DNA from: Pseudomonadota bacterium
GTDB lineage: Bacteria; SAR324; XYD2-FULL-50-16; JAHJRI01
Length of the DNA: 12,079 nucleotides
NCBI GenBank assembly: GCA_022360105.1
Contig: JAKSDL010000423.1
Span: forward strand, 1-12,079
Reading direction: 5' to 3'
Part shown: piece by piece, positions 1 through 7,129 of the stretch
How positions within the stretch are numbered: the stretch's first letter is position 1
How the letters are laid out: each line of letters starts with the position of its first letter
Made by a program: the position numbers and the translations under genes
The notes under the pieces: generated by a model
The model's database searches: none
What the model saw: the letters and a program-made list of their open reading frames with translations, nothing else
Told to the model about the DNA's origin: nothing

Positions 1-152
1 GGACTTGATCCGGCATCCAAAAACCAGCTAACCAGCAACGCCCGTTTATATTCCCGGTCAACAGACTCTCTCACACTTATCACCCCGGATACTCAGTCAA
101 GCTGAGCACAGGCTTGATTCGAGATGTATTAATTATTTTAATTAGTTGCAGA

Positions 153-179
153 TGGATTTCGGGTCAGGCCCGTAATGAC
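153..179. repeat. Palindromic intergenic repeat remnant, second copy inverted at 1-19
   Basis: Positions 153-171 (TGGATTTCGGGTCAGGCCC) match the reverse complement of 1-19 at 14 of 19 bases, so two diverged inverted copies bracket about 140 bp. The right copy also forms a hairpin: ATT at 156-158 and CGGG at 160-163 pair with CCCG at 169-172 and AAT at 174-176 around a 5-base loop. The core resembles a short palindromic intergenic repeat (GGATTCCGGGTCAAGCCCGG-like) that I recall being scattered in many bacterial genomes; that comparison is from memory. Both copies look degraded, and the left one is cut by the window edge. Confidence 0.45.
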
Positions 180-282
180 TTGTATTCATATGAATCTTTT
201 TTACTTAATCCCACAATTCATAACCTCAACTGCAATTCAGATCCTAAGTGTTTCCATACCGTCATAGCTTCTGATATAAATA

Positions 283-288
283 TATAAT
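283..288 (+). promoter_or_regulatory. Candidate -10 box upstream of the nucleoside hydrolase gene
   Basis: A perfect TATAAT stands at 283-288, 45 bp before the ATG at 334, in an AT-rich stretch. No good TTGACA-like box occurs 16-18 bp upstream, and there is no extended TG motif. In AT-rich DNA a perfect hexamer can arise by chance, so this is only a candidate. Confidence 0.25.
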
Positions 289-333
289 CTTGTAAATGAA
301 GCAATAAGACAATTATCTATACTTCCCCTTAAA

Positions 334-1290
334 ATGGCAGCAAGAGTTATTATTGATACAGATCCGGGAGTGGATGATGCGATGGCTATTGCCTTTGCTC
401 GTTTTTCTCCACAAATCGACCTGCTTGGATTGACAACCATTTACGGAAATGTCAGTACCAGCCAAGCCACCCATAATGCCCTGGCGTTACTAGAGTTGTT
501 GAATTACGATATTCCCGTAGCAAAAGGAGCTGAAGTTCCGTTTGAAAAGCCGTTGAAGGATTTTCCGGATTTTGTTCACGGAAAAAACGGCTTTGGTGAT
601 ATTGCTATTCCTGAGCCTTCAAATAGTGCCGTGTTGCAATCAGCAGACGAATTTTTAATCGATCAGGTGATGTCCGATCCGGGTCAGATTACCGTCATTG
701 CTATCGGTCCTCTTACCAACGTTGCCCTTGCAATCAAAAAAGAACCGGCTTTTCTCAAGAACCTGAAGCAACTCGTTGTAATGGGCGGCGCTGTTACTAT
801 TAACGGCAATGTCAATCCGGCAGCCGAAGCCAATATGCTCAGTGATCCCCATGCGGCGGATTTTGTGTTGACCAGGGAAGGTCCCATTACTTTGCTGGGT
901 CTGGACGTGTCGCAACAAGTCATTATGTCGGAACACTATCTAAAAGAGGTTCACAATTCCCAGTATCTGGCAGGACAATTTTTATTCGACATGGCTCGAT
1001 TTTATCTCAATTTTCATCGATCGACCGGGGTTGACGGACTCTACACCCATGATCCTTCTGCGATAGCCCTTGTGATTGATCCCAGCCTTTTTGAATTGGA
1101 ATACGGCGAGATTCGTGTGGTCACGGAAGGAATCGCCATGGGCCAGACAATCATGAATCGATCCGGAAAACTGCTGGGAAAGACCGCCTGGAGCAATTTA
1201 CCAAAAATAGGAGTCTGTATGCGGGTGAAAAGCCAAGGATTGCTAGAGTTATATCGGAACACCTTTTCGGAAAGCAGATTAATGTTATGA
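334..1290 (+). CDS. Nucleoside hydrolase (inosine-uridine preferring type)
   Basis: This enzyme hydrolyses the N-glycosidic bond of ribonucleosides to give free base and ribose, a salvage step in the cytoplasm. The signature DTDPGVDDA lies at residues 8-16 and carries the aspartates that bind calcium in the IunH family. A central NPAAEANMLSDPHAA block matches the family's GGN..PAAEFN..DP segment. Near the C-terminus, H239-D240 in the THDP motif corresponds to the conserved His/Asp pair of the active site. The length of 318 aa is usual. The ATG at 334 is chosen because the signature begins seven residues later; no Shine-Dalgarno sequence precedes it. The gene stands alone, 157 bp before dnaB on the same strand. 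Which nucleoside is preferred (inosine, uridine, cytidine or other) cannot be told from the sequence. Confidence 0.93.
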   Translation: MAARVIIDTDPGVDDAMAIAFARFSPQIDLLGLTTIYGNVSTSQATHNALALLELLNYDIPVAKGAEVPFEKPLKDFPDFVHGKNGFGDIAIPEPSNSAVLQSADEFLIDQVMSDPGQITVIAIGPLTNVALAIKKEPAFLKNLKQLVVMGGAVTINGNVNPAAEANMLSDPHAADFVLTREGPITLLGLDVSQQVIMSEHYLKEVHNSQYLAGQFLFDMARFYLNFHRSTGVDGLYTHDPSAIALVIDPSLFELEYGEIRVVTEGIAMGQTIMNRSGKLLGKTAWSNLPKIGVCMRVKSQGLLELYRNTFSESRLML

Positions 1291-1447
1291 TAATTGGGAA
1301 TTAACTGTCAGAATTTAAAGGACTTTAGATACATCGCTTGTTTTTTTGTTTAATCAGTTGAGAATGCCGAAAGTTTTCGTTAACCTAACACTTTGCAAAA
1401 AGCTACATAGCTTCTTGAGCCCTTGTTTTATTCCAGAGTAATCACTC

Positions 1448-2824
1448 ATGACGGCAGAAAATAAATCGGTCCTGACAATTCCACACGATTTTGAAGCAGA
1501 GCAAGCTGTGTTGGGCGCGATCATTTTCAACAACCAAACGATGACCGATATTGCCGGGATCCTCACTCCCAACTCATTTCACGAGGAAAGTCATCGTCAT
1601 ATTTATCGGGCGATGCTGGAATTGGTAGACGCCAACCAGCCGATCGACGAGATTATCCTTGGTGATCAACTAAAGGAATTCGGAAAGCTGGAAGATATAG
1701 GCGGTTACGCTTATCTGGCCGAACTGGTAGATTGTGTTCCCAGCTCTGGAAACATTGTCTATTATGCCAAGATTATTCAAGAACATGCCCTTCTACGAGA
1801 CCTGATTACAACGACCTCGGATATTAGTCGTAAAAGTCGTGATCCCCAGCAAAGCATATCGGAACTTCTGGCCGAAGCAGAAAACAAGATTACCGAGATT
1901 GCCACCCGAACATCCGAAAAAAACTATAGTCATATCAAAGATATCCTTCTAACTAATTTTGATAAACTGGAAGAGATATCTAAAACCAAAAGTGAAATAA
2001 CGGGGCTGCCTACGGGTTTTATGGATCTGGATCGCATTACCTCCGGTTTGCAACCTTCGGATTTAATAATTCTGGCAGCCAGGCCTTCCATGGGTAAAAC
2101 CGCCCTGGCTTTGAATATCGCATCATACGCTGCGATTCGTAATGATTCCCAGGGAGCTATCCTGATGTTCAGTCTTGAGATGTCGAAAGAGCAACTCACA
2201 ATGAGGATGTTAACCTCCGAATCACGCATCGACAGCCACAAAATGCGCACAGGAAATCTGGAGCAGGAAGACTGGGACAAACTGGCAAAGGCAACGGACA
2301 GGCTTTCCGTGGCGCCGATGTATATCAATGATACCTCTAATATCACTCCCTATGAAGTAGCTACCATCTGCAAACAACTGGATAAAGAGCTTGAACAGGG
2401 TGTTTCCCTGATCATTCTCGATTATCTGCAGTTGATGCAGGGCAACCGAAAAACAAACTCCAGGGAACAGGAAATTGCGGAAATCTCAAGAGCTTTGAAA
2501 GGTCTGGCCAAAGATCTCAATGTGCCGGTTGTCGCTTTATCTCAGCTTAATCGTGCTTTGGAAAACAGAAGCGATAAAAGACCTCAACTGTCGGATTTGA
2601 GAGAGTCCGGATCAATAGAGCAAGATGCTGATATCATTCTATTTATATATCGAGACGAGGTCTATAACGAAGACACCGAAAAAAAAGGCATTGCCGAAAT
2701 AATCATTGCTAAACACAGGAATGGCCCTACAGGCATGATAGAGTTGGTATTTACAGGAAAACACACCAAGTTTGCCAATATCTCTAAAATCGAGCCTCCC
2801 CAGGTACCCCACCTACAATCATGA
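1448..2824 (+). CDS. dnaB: Replicative DNA helicase DnaB
   Basis: DnaB is the hexameric 5'-3' helicase that unwinds the chromosome at the replication fork and contacts primase. Residues about 10-115 form the DnaB N-terminal helical domain (HDFEAEQAVLGAIIF onward). After a linker, the RecA-like motor begins near residue 185 (GLPTGFMDLDRITSGL). The Walker A loop ARPSMGKTA ends with G216-K217-T218, Walker B is LIILDYLQL at 321-329, and the C-terminal SQLNRALENR and DLRESGSIEQDAD blocks are intact. The length of 458 aa is normal and there is no intein. The ATG at 1448 has no Shine-Dalgarno sequence. The stop overlaps the dciA start as ATGA, so the two are probably translated together. A run of eight A's at 2679-2686 lies in the coding frame. 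Confidence 0.98.
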   Translation: MTAENKSVLTIPHDFEAEQAVLGAIIFNNQTMTDIAGILTPNSFHEESHRHIYRAMLELVDANQPIDEIILGDQLKEFGKLEDIGGYAYLAELVDCVPSSGNIVYYAKIIQEHALLRDLITTTSDISRKSRDPQQSISELLAEAENKITEIATRTSEKNYSHIKDILLTNFDKLEEISKTKSEITGLPTGFMDLDRITSGLQPSDLIILAARPSMGKTALALNIASYAAIRNDSQGAILMFSLEMSKEQLTMRMLTSESRIDSHKMRTGNLEQEDWDKLAKATDRLSVAPMYINDTSNITPYEVATICKQLDKELEQGVSLIILDYLQLMQGNRKTNSREQEIAEISRALKGLAKDLNVPVVALSQLNRALENRSDKRPQLSDLRESGSIEQDADIILFIYRDEVYNEDTEKKGIAEIIIAKHRNGPTGMIELVFTGKHTKFANISKIEPPQVPHLQS

Positions 2825-3315
2825 ACGATATCTCCGAAGACAGCGATTTTGTAAAACTTGAAAAGACCGTTGAAGATGTCCTCAACGAAAACAATCTTCA
2901 ATCTGTTTTATATTTCAGTAAAATTCAAAAACATTGGGAGATCATCGTCGGTAAACCACTGGCTGCCAAAACTTCACCCGTGCAGCTGATCAAAAAAAAG
3001 CTGATCGTTAACGTTGCTGATGCAGCTTATTCTCATCATTTGAAGTATTTTGAAAGGCAGATACTGGATTTGATCGCCTCTCCGGAGATTTGTGGGGAAG
3101 GAGTCGTAAAAAAGGTGTCATTTAAGGTAGGCAAAACCGCCGCAAAACCAGCTAATAAGAATCCCCAAAAAAGTCAAAATAGGTCCAAACGAATCTCTCC
3201 TCAAATCGATCCCAAAGCACAAAAAACATCTGAAAACATTGGAGATAGGAAGCTGAAGGCTTCTTTCTCACGATTGATGACAAAAAGACTATCGAAAAAG
3301 ACTTCATCCTCATGA
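2821..3315 (+). CDS. dciA: DciA-type helicase loader (DUF721)
   Basis: The N-terminal half (about residues 10-87) fits the DUF721/DciA domain: a predicted helix, then KIQKHWEIIVGKPLAAKTSP with conserved W39, G44 and P53, a beta strand KLIVNVADAAYSHHL, and a helix ending at DLIASPE. The C-terminal part (about 105-164) is rich in Lys, Arg, Ser and Asn and is probably a disordered, DNA-binding tail. DciA is the ancestral bacterial factor that recruits or loads DnaB in lineages without DnaC or DnaI. The position is telling: the gene overlaps the dnaB stop (ATGA at 2821-2824) and the rsmA start (ATGA at 3312-3315). No Shine-Dalgarno sequence is present, which fits translational coupling. Family membership is well supported; the loading role here is inferred from family and neighbourhood. 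Confidence 0.85.
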   Translation: MNDISEDSDFVKLEKTVEDVLNENNLQSVLYFSKIQKHWEIIVGKPLAAKTSPVQLIKKKLIVNVADAAYSHHLKYFERQILDLIASPEICGEGVVKKVSFKVGKTAAKPANKNPQKSQNRSKRISPQIDPKAQKTSENIGDRKLKASFSRLMTKRLSKKTSSS

Positions 3316-4118
3316 ACAAAAAGCGTCCATATGCCCGTAAACGATTTGGTCAACACTTTTTATGCGATCAATCCGTCATAAATAAAACCATTGCTGCGGC
3401 AGACATATCGTCTGATGATCACATTATAGAAATCGGACCTGGCCGCGGAGCCCTGACCAGGGAACTTCTTGCTACAGGCGCGGACATCACGGTTGTTGAA
3501 ATCGACAGGGACCTTGCAGATGATCTAAACGAGCGCTTTCAGCATCTGGGCAATTTCAAACTGATCCCTCGGGATATACTAAAGTCCAATTGGGATGGAA
3601 TATTCAAAGAAGGAAAGCACAACAAAATAGTGGCCAATCTGCCATACAATATTTCCACCCCCTTGTTCTTCCAGCTGGTTGACCAACGTCATCGGTTGCA
3701 TTCAATGACCATCATGGTTCAAAAAGAAGTGGCGGAACGGATTGGCCATCAAGGGGATGGGAAAAAGCTGAAGGACTACGGTGTGCTTTCAGTTATTGCC
3801 AGCTCGGTGTTTACATCGAAACTGCTGTTTAAGGTCCCCCCCGGGGCTTTCAACCCCAAACCCAGGGTCGATTCAGCCGTTATTCAGCTGATACCTCAAA
3901 ATAACACTTTGGAAAACGAAAAGGTCTTTTTCGATTTTGTCAAAAGAGCGTTTAACTTAAGAAGGAAGTTGTTGATCAACCATCTAAAAAATAATGAAAA
4001 TCAGCTGTATCAATCTCTTACAGATGCCGATCAACAGATATTACAAAAGCTCAGACCTGAGAATCTCAGTCCTCAACAATATCACAATTTATTTTACCTG
4101 GGGAGGTTGGAGCGGTAA
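3312..4118 (+). CDS. rsmA: 16S rRNA dimethyladenosine transferase RsmA (KsgA)
   Basis: RsmA uses S-adenosylmethionine to dimethylate two adjacent adenosines in the 3'-terminal hairpin of 16S rRNA, a late checkpoint of small-subunit assembly. The N-terminus has the family hallmark RKRFGQHFLCD (residues 9-19). The SAM-binding motif EIGPGRGALT starts at residue 40, the acidic ribose-binding residue lies in VVEIDRDLA, and the catalytic motif NLPYN is at 109-113. The helical C-terminal domain contains FVKRAFNLRRKLLINHL, matching the family's RRK segment. The length of 268 aa is normal. The ATG overlaps the dciA stop. The gene converges on the unknown small gene to its right with only a 3-bp gap, and I see no terminator hairpin between them. 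Confidence 0.97.
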   Translation: MNKKRPYARKRFGQHFLCDQSVINKTIAAADISSDDHIIEIGPGRGALTRELLATGADITVVEIDRDLADDLNERFQHLGNFKLIPRDILKSNWDGIFKEGKHNKIVANLPYNISTPLFFQLVDQRHRLHSMTIMVQKEVAERIGHQGDGKKLKDYGVLSVIASSVFTSKLLFKVPPGAFNPKPRVDSAVIQLIPQNNTLENEKVFFDFVKRAFNLRRKLLINHLKNNENQLYQSLTDADQQILQKLRPENLSPQQYHNLFYLGRLER

Positions 4119-4121
4119 TGA

Positions 4122-4472
4122 TTAATCAAAATCCTTTCCCAAAATTTCGGAAAAATCCTGCACGGAGAAAGGTTCCAGTTTGATGCCGACGCTGCCTTTG
4201 CGAATCCAGATTTTCACAATTTGAAAAGCTGCTCCGTCTTTTTGGGAGACTGTTTTGACATTTTCCGCAAAAACAATATCTTCTGTTTTAAATTCTAAAA
4301 TAGCGCCATTACTGGAAAGGGGATTCAAGCGAAGAAATATTTTATCAGATTCGGATTCATGTTTTTTGGGTTGACCAATATATGGCACGGCTTCATCTGC
4401 CAGTCGTGTCGGTTCAGCATATTTCTGAAGCTCTTTGTTTTCTGCAATTACTTTAACAATATCGGATGTCAA
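4122..4472 (-). CDS. Conserved-looking hypothetical protein, TTG start
   Basis: I do not recognise this 116-aa protein. It has no signal peptide or membrane segment. The first 45 residues look helical then disordered (IAENKELQKYAEP, then a stretch with GQPKKHESESDK). The rest alternates hydrophobic and polar residues as in a small beta-rich domain: IFLRLNPLSSNGAILEF, EDIVFAENVKTV, AFQIVKIWIRKGSVGIKLEPF. No ATG is available between the upstream in-frame stop and the domain. Two TTG codons compete, at 4484 and 4472. GGAGG (4478-4482) lies 5 bp before the second, so I start there. A Shine-Dalgarno sequence is rare in this window and supports expression. The gene is convergent with rsmA and divergent from the LpdD-like gene. 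Confidence 0.65.
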   Translation of the reverse strand: MTSDIVKVIAENKELQKYAEPTRLADEAVPYIGQPKKHESESDKIFLRLNPLSSNGAILEFKTEDIVFAENVKTVSQKDGAAFQIVKIWIRKGSVGIKLEPFSVQDFSEILGKDFD

Positions 4473-4477
4473 TGGGT

Positions 4478-4482
4478 CCTCC
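4478..4482 (-). promoter_or_regulatory. Ribosome binding site deciding the TTG start of the unknown gene
   Basis: On the minus strand GGAGG is followed by a 5-bp spacer and TTG at 4472-4470. It lies downstream of the alternative TTG at 4484, so it cannot serve that codon. It therefore favours the shorter 116-aa product over 120 aa. Confidence 0.55.
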
Positions 4483-4484
4483 AA

Positions 4485-4670
4485 AACGATGTTTCCGGTT
4501 CGGTTTAACGATGAAATTATTGTTCAATTCGTGTTAATTGGATGGTAAATCGGAATGAAAAAAACATCAAGGTCAACACTTGTTAAAGAAGATTGTATCA
4601 CAGCATCCAATTGAAAATCAATTTGCAGAACAATGCACCGATCCACCAACCCAGTTAACCAAACAAAAAA
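4485..4670. other. Divergent intergenic spacer
   Basis: This spacer separates two divergent small genes and should hold a promoter for each, but I find no hexamer pair with acceptable match and spacing on either strand. A minus-strand TTGACC at 4576-4571 has no -10 partner. A small inverted repeat, AATTG (4609-4613) and CAATT (4619-4623), may be chance in AT-rich DNA. The plus-strand gene is preceded only by an A-rich stretch. Confidence 0.4.
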
Positions 4671-5030
4671 ATGACCAGATACTCGACAGGCAAAATCAGT
4701 GACAAAACATATGTAGAATTTCACCTAATTTGGCAGGGAAGGGATCTGATCGTTAAGATTTCCGGCGGAGATGCCCATATAGGCTCTCTGGCGTTTTCCA
4801 CTCGACAGCCTGATAGCAAAAGCTTGTATCAACAATTTACTTACCCTACTCACAGGGAAGATCAAATTGTCCGGGAATGCCTGGAACGGTTGGTTGGATT
4901 GGTACCTAACGAATTATTGATTGTATGCGGGATTCACTACGATGACATCAGCAAAGAAAGCATCAGGAAGATTAACGAAAACTGTTCCCTGCTGATTGAA
5001 AGGATAGCCGGTGATCTTAAATCATTATAA
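4671..5030 (+). CDS. LpdD-like prenylated flavin chaperone family protein
   Basis: This 119-aa soluble protein resembles the LpdD-like family, as I remember it, in three places: GGDAHIGSLAFS (residues about 33-44), THREDQIVRECLERL after a serine-rich stretch, and VCGIHYDDISKESIRKINENC near the C-terminus. LpdD proteins accompany UbiD-type decarboxylases and are thought to help deliver or mature the prenylated FMN cofactor. No ubiD or ubiX homologue is present in this window, so the partner is unknown and the role is only an inference. The ATG at 4671 is preceded by an A-rich tract, not a Shine-Dalgarno sequence. Its TAA overlaps the stop of nif3 on the other strand by six bases. Gene call 0.85; family call about 0.55. 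Confidence 0.6.
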   Translation: MTRYSTGKISDKTYVEFHLIWQGRDLIVKISGGDAHIGSLAFSTRQPDSKSLYQQFTYPTHREDQIVRECLERLVGLVPNELLIVCGIHYDDISKESIRKINENCSLLIERIAGDLKSL

Positions 5031-5780
5031 GGGATTATCGATCTCGATAAATTCAAAGGGAATACCATGTTTTTTTTCCAAATGCTCACCTAAAGCCAAA
5101 ATACCCCATTTTTCCGTGGCATAATGTCCTGCGCTGATGAAGTGCTGTTCGTATTCTTGTGCCATGCCATAATTTTTTTCAGAGGCCTCTCCGGTCAAAA
5201 AACAGTCCGCTCCGTTCTCGACAGCAGTTAGAAAGTACCCCTGGGCCCCACCAGTGATAATCACAACTTTTGATACTTCATCGTTGCCAAACGGCAGAAT
5301 CAGCGGCTTTCTCCGCAATTTTTTTTCGATCAATTCTGAAAACTCTGTGATCGTTTTGCAGGGTATCGTCCCCATCACAGCTTCAGCCTGCTCTGGTACG
5401 GGAGAAAGCAGCTCAATATCAATTAATTCAAGTAACTTTGCAAGTTGGACATTGTTTCCCAACTCGGGATGAAAATCCAGGGGAAGATGATATGCCGCAG
5501 CGGCAATACCCGCATCCAATAAGGCTTTTACCTTTTTTCGAAAAGGACCTTCAATTCTGCGCGAGTCTTTGTCCCAGATAATACCATGATGGGTGAAAAT
5601 CATATCGGCACCCAGATCGATAGCCTTATTGATAAACTCCAGAGAGATGGAAACACCAAGCGCTATTTTCTTTACTTCCCTGTTGTCACCTTCGACCTGC
5701 ATACCGTTTGGACAATAGTCCCTGATAGATGAAATTTTAAGTAGTTGATCGCAATAAGACACCAGCTCGTTCTGTTTCAT
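5025..5780 (-). CDS. Nif3-like dinuclear metal centre protein (YbgI/DUF34 family)
   Basis: This family forms a toroidal hexamer with a two-metal site. Its reaction is not settled; GTP cyclohydrolase-like and metal-handling roles have been proposed. The expected ligands are all present: H64-H65 in FTHHG, D102 in YHLPLDFHPELGNN, and H219 and E223 in GHYATEKWG. These match the spacing in E. coli YbgI closely. The N-terminal CPNGMQVEG and the later TGGAQGYFLTA are further family blocks. The length of 251 aa is usual for the short bacterial form without the inserted PII-like domain. The ATG has AAAGGAG (5794-5788) 7 bp upstream, overlapping the waaA stop, so it is probably translated as the last gene of the Kdo unit. 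Confidence 0.93.
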   Translation of the reverse strand: MKQNELVSYCDQLLKISSIRDYCPNGMQVEGDNREVKKIALGVSISLEFINKAIDLGADMIFTHHGIIWDKDSRRIEGPFRKKVKALLDAGIAAAAYHLPLDFHPELGNNVQLAKLLELIDIELLSPVPEQAEAVMGTIPCKTITEFSELIEKKLRRKPLILPFGNDEVSKVVIITGGAQGYFLTAVENGADCFLTGEASEKNYGMAQEYEQHFISAGHYATEKWGILALGEHLEKKHGIPFEFIEIDNPL

Positions 5781-5787
5781 CGTCTTG

Positions 5788-5794
5788 CTCCTTT
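5788..5794 (-). promoter_or_regulatory. Shine-Dalgarno sequence of nif3
   Basis: AAAGGAG on the minus strand, 7 bp before the ATG at 5780, fixes this start. It overlaps the TAA stop of waaA (5795-5793). It is one of only two clear Shine-Dalgarno sequences in the window. Confidence 0.7.
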
Positions 5795-7088
5795 AATTGA
5801 TTGCAGCCCCAATATCTTTGACAATCGCTTCATAACTTCGCCCAGTGGCGCCGGCTTGATTTTCTATATATTTTTTTGCCTGTTCACCCAGTTCGGTGAT
5901 TTTGTTCCTGTCTTTTAACAGATCAAACAGTTTTGTCTCAAATTCATGGGGTGAGCTTACCGAAAATGCCAGGCCATCCCTGGATAACTGCAAAGCCTCA
6001 CCGGAATTGTAGTGTTTGGGACCGAAAAATACGGGTAATCCCATGGCGCAAGGTTCCATCACATTGTGCACGCCCGTGGTAAAGCCACCTCCAATGTAAC
6101 CTAGATTTCCTATCTTATACAAAGCGGAAAGGATGCCGACAGAATCGATCATCAAGACCCTGTTGTCTTGATCACTTTGTTGGTCCAACCGGGTTAAACG
6201 AATGGTTCCAAATCCCCCAAAGAAAGATTCTCCCGTCGCCAGATGAGATTCGGTTGGTTCGTGGGGGGCGATGATCAGGAATAGATCAGCGTAAGTTTCC
6301 ATGGCTTTCTTTAAAGCCGAAAAAACGCATTCTTCATCGGGTGGCCAGTTGCTCCCGAGAATAAACACAAACTTGTCTTCAATAGCTTTTGGCAACGATG
6401 GTAAAACCTTTCGCTCCCGTTGGTCCAAGGTAGCATCGTAGCGAATATCACCAAATACCTTTACATTTGTTAATCCCGGATTTGTCTCCAAAAATCTTTT
6501 CTTATCATCCTCTTCCACTACGAAAATAGATTGAAAGCTTGAATAGAGACTTCTGTAAAAAGAACGCCCTATTCTTGAAACATATCGTTTGGTCTTCTGG
6601 TTCAGCGTGGCAGATACCAGGTAAACAGGGATTCCGGCTTTAAAGGTTTCCCAGATAGTATTTGGCCAAAGATCATATTTTATAAACACCAAGGCATCAG
6701 GTTGCAAACTATCCAACCATTGACGAATTAGTTTTTTCGAATCAAAAGGCAGGTAATCGAGGAATAATGGTTGCCGTTTGGCTAGAATGGTGGACTTGTT
6801 AATCCACTTTTCTGCTGAGATGGAATTGTATGTTACGATACATTCGAAATCATTGTTCAGAAATTTCTCAAGTAGGGGTTGTAACTGGATGAATTCACCA
6901 GCACTTGGAGCGTGAAACCAGATCAGCTTTCTCCTGTTGTCTTTGTTTTTGATTTGTTCAGGAAGTCGCTTCCAGACAGATTTCTTCCCAATAACACTGG
7001 ATTTTATTTTGTTATTAAATGGGGAGATGATTCGAGCAAGAAGTTTGGAGAGAGGAAATAAAATCAGATTATAAATGAATGACCACAT
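5793..7088 (-). CDS. waaA: Kdo transferase (3-deoxy-D-manno-octulosonic acid transferase)
   Basis: WaaA (KdtA) transfers Kdo from CMP-Kdo to the lipid A precursor at the inner face of the inner membrane. The 431-aa product starts with a hydrophobic anchor (MWSFIYNLILFPLSKLLARII). The acceptor-side motif FHAPSAGE ends at E65, the glutamate proposed as catalytic base. The GT-B C-terminal half has LGSNWPPDEE, IIAPHEPTE, and the nucleotide-binding region LGYIGGGFTTGVHNVMEPCAMGLPVFFGP with its conserved HN..E pattern near residue 339. I use the ATG at 7088; a TTG at 7115 would add nine residues, and neither has a Shine-Dalgarno sequence. The gene lies 41 bp after kdsB. How many Kdo residues are added cannot be read from the sequence. 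Confidence 0.95.
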   Translation of the reverse strand: MWSFIYNLILFPLSKLLARIISPFNNKIKSSVIGKKSVWKRLPEQIKNKDNRRKLIWFHAPSAGEFIQLQPLLEKFLNNDFECIVTYNSISAEKWINKSTILAKRQPLFLDYLPFDSKKLIRQWLDSLQPDALVFIKYDLWPNTIWETFKAGIPVYLVSATLNQKTKRYVSRIGRSFYRSLYSSFQSIFVVEEDDKKRFLETNPGLTNVKVFGDIRYDATLDQRERKVLPSLPKAIEDKFVFILGSNWPPDEECVFSALKKAMETYADLFLIIAPHEPTESHLATGESFFGGFGTIRLTRLDQQSDQDNRVLMIDSVGILSALYKIGNLGYIGGGFTTGVHNVMEPCAMGLPVFFGPKHYNSGEALQLSRDGLAFSVSSPHEFETKLFDLLKDRNKITELGEQAKKYIENQAGATGRSYEAIVKDIGAAIN

Positions 7089-7129
7089 GCTTAATAGGTT
7101 GAATGTTAAAGACAAAAGTTACTTGGTAA

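Larger units (their letters stand above)
1..333. other. Gene-free leader region with repeat remnants
   Basis: No convincing coding region lies here. The plus strand is open only from the window edge to a stop at 103-105, and that reading shows no recognisable protein. The minus strand has a 27-codon GTG reading frame running off the left edge without a good ribosome binding site. The visible content is a pair of inverted repeat-like segments at 1-19 and 153-171, a small palindrome at 97-117, and an AT-rich stretch at about 270-330 ahead of the nucleoside hydrolase gene that contains a perfect TATAAT. Confidence 0.6.

Noticed and set aside
1..83. Minus-strand GTG frame of 27 codons running off the left edge (VISVRESVDREYKRALLVSW...)
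   Set aside because: It faintly resembles an N-terminus with a following membrane segment, but it overlaps the repeat remnant, lacks a ribosome binding site and is too short to judge.
97..117. TCAAGC/GCTTGA inverted repeat with a 9-base loop
   Set aside because: Six-base arms in a repeat-rich stretch are weak evidence for a function; an alternative CTCAG/CTGAG pairing competes.
1400..1413. AAGCT-ACAT-AGCTT hairpin upstream of dnaB as terminator or operator
   Set aside because: The stem is only 5 bp with no T tract directly after it.
1930..2346. 138-codon open frame on the minus strand inside dnaB
   Set aside because: It lies wholly opposite the well-conserved motor domain of DnaB and shows no family motif; a shadow of the coding strand.
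2679..2686. Run of eight A's in dnaB as a possible programmed frameshift site
   Set aside because: Either shift leads to a stop within about ten codons and would truncate the conserved C-terminus; it encodes Lys-Lys in a normal family context.
4119..4135. Shared terminator between rsmA and the convergent unknown gene
   Set aside because: GATTAATC at 4120-4127 is palindromic but has no loop or GC stem, and no T tract follows.
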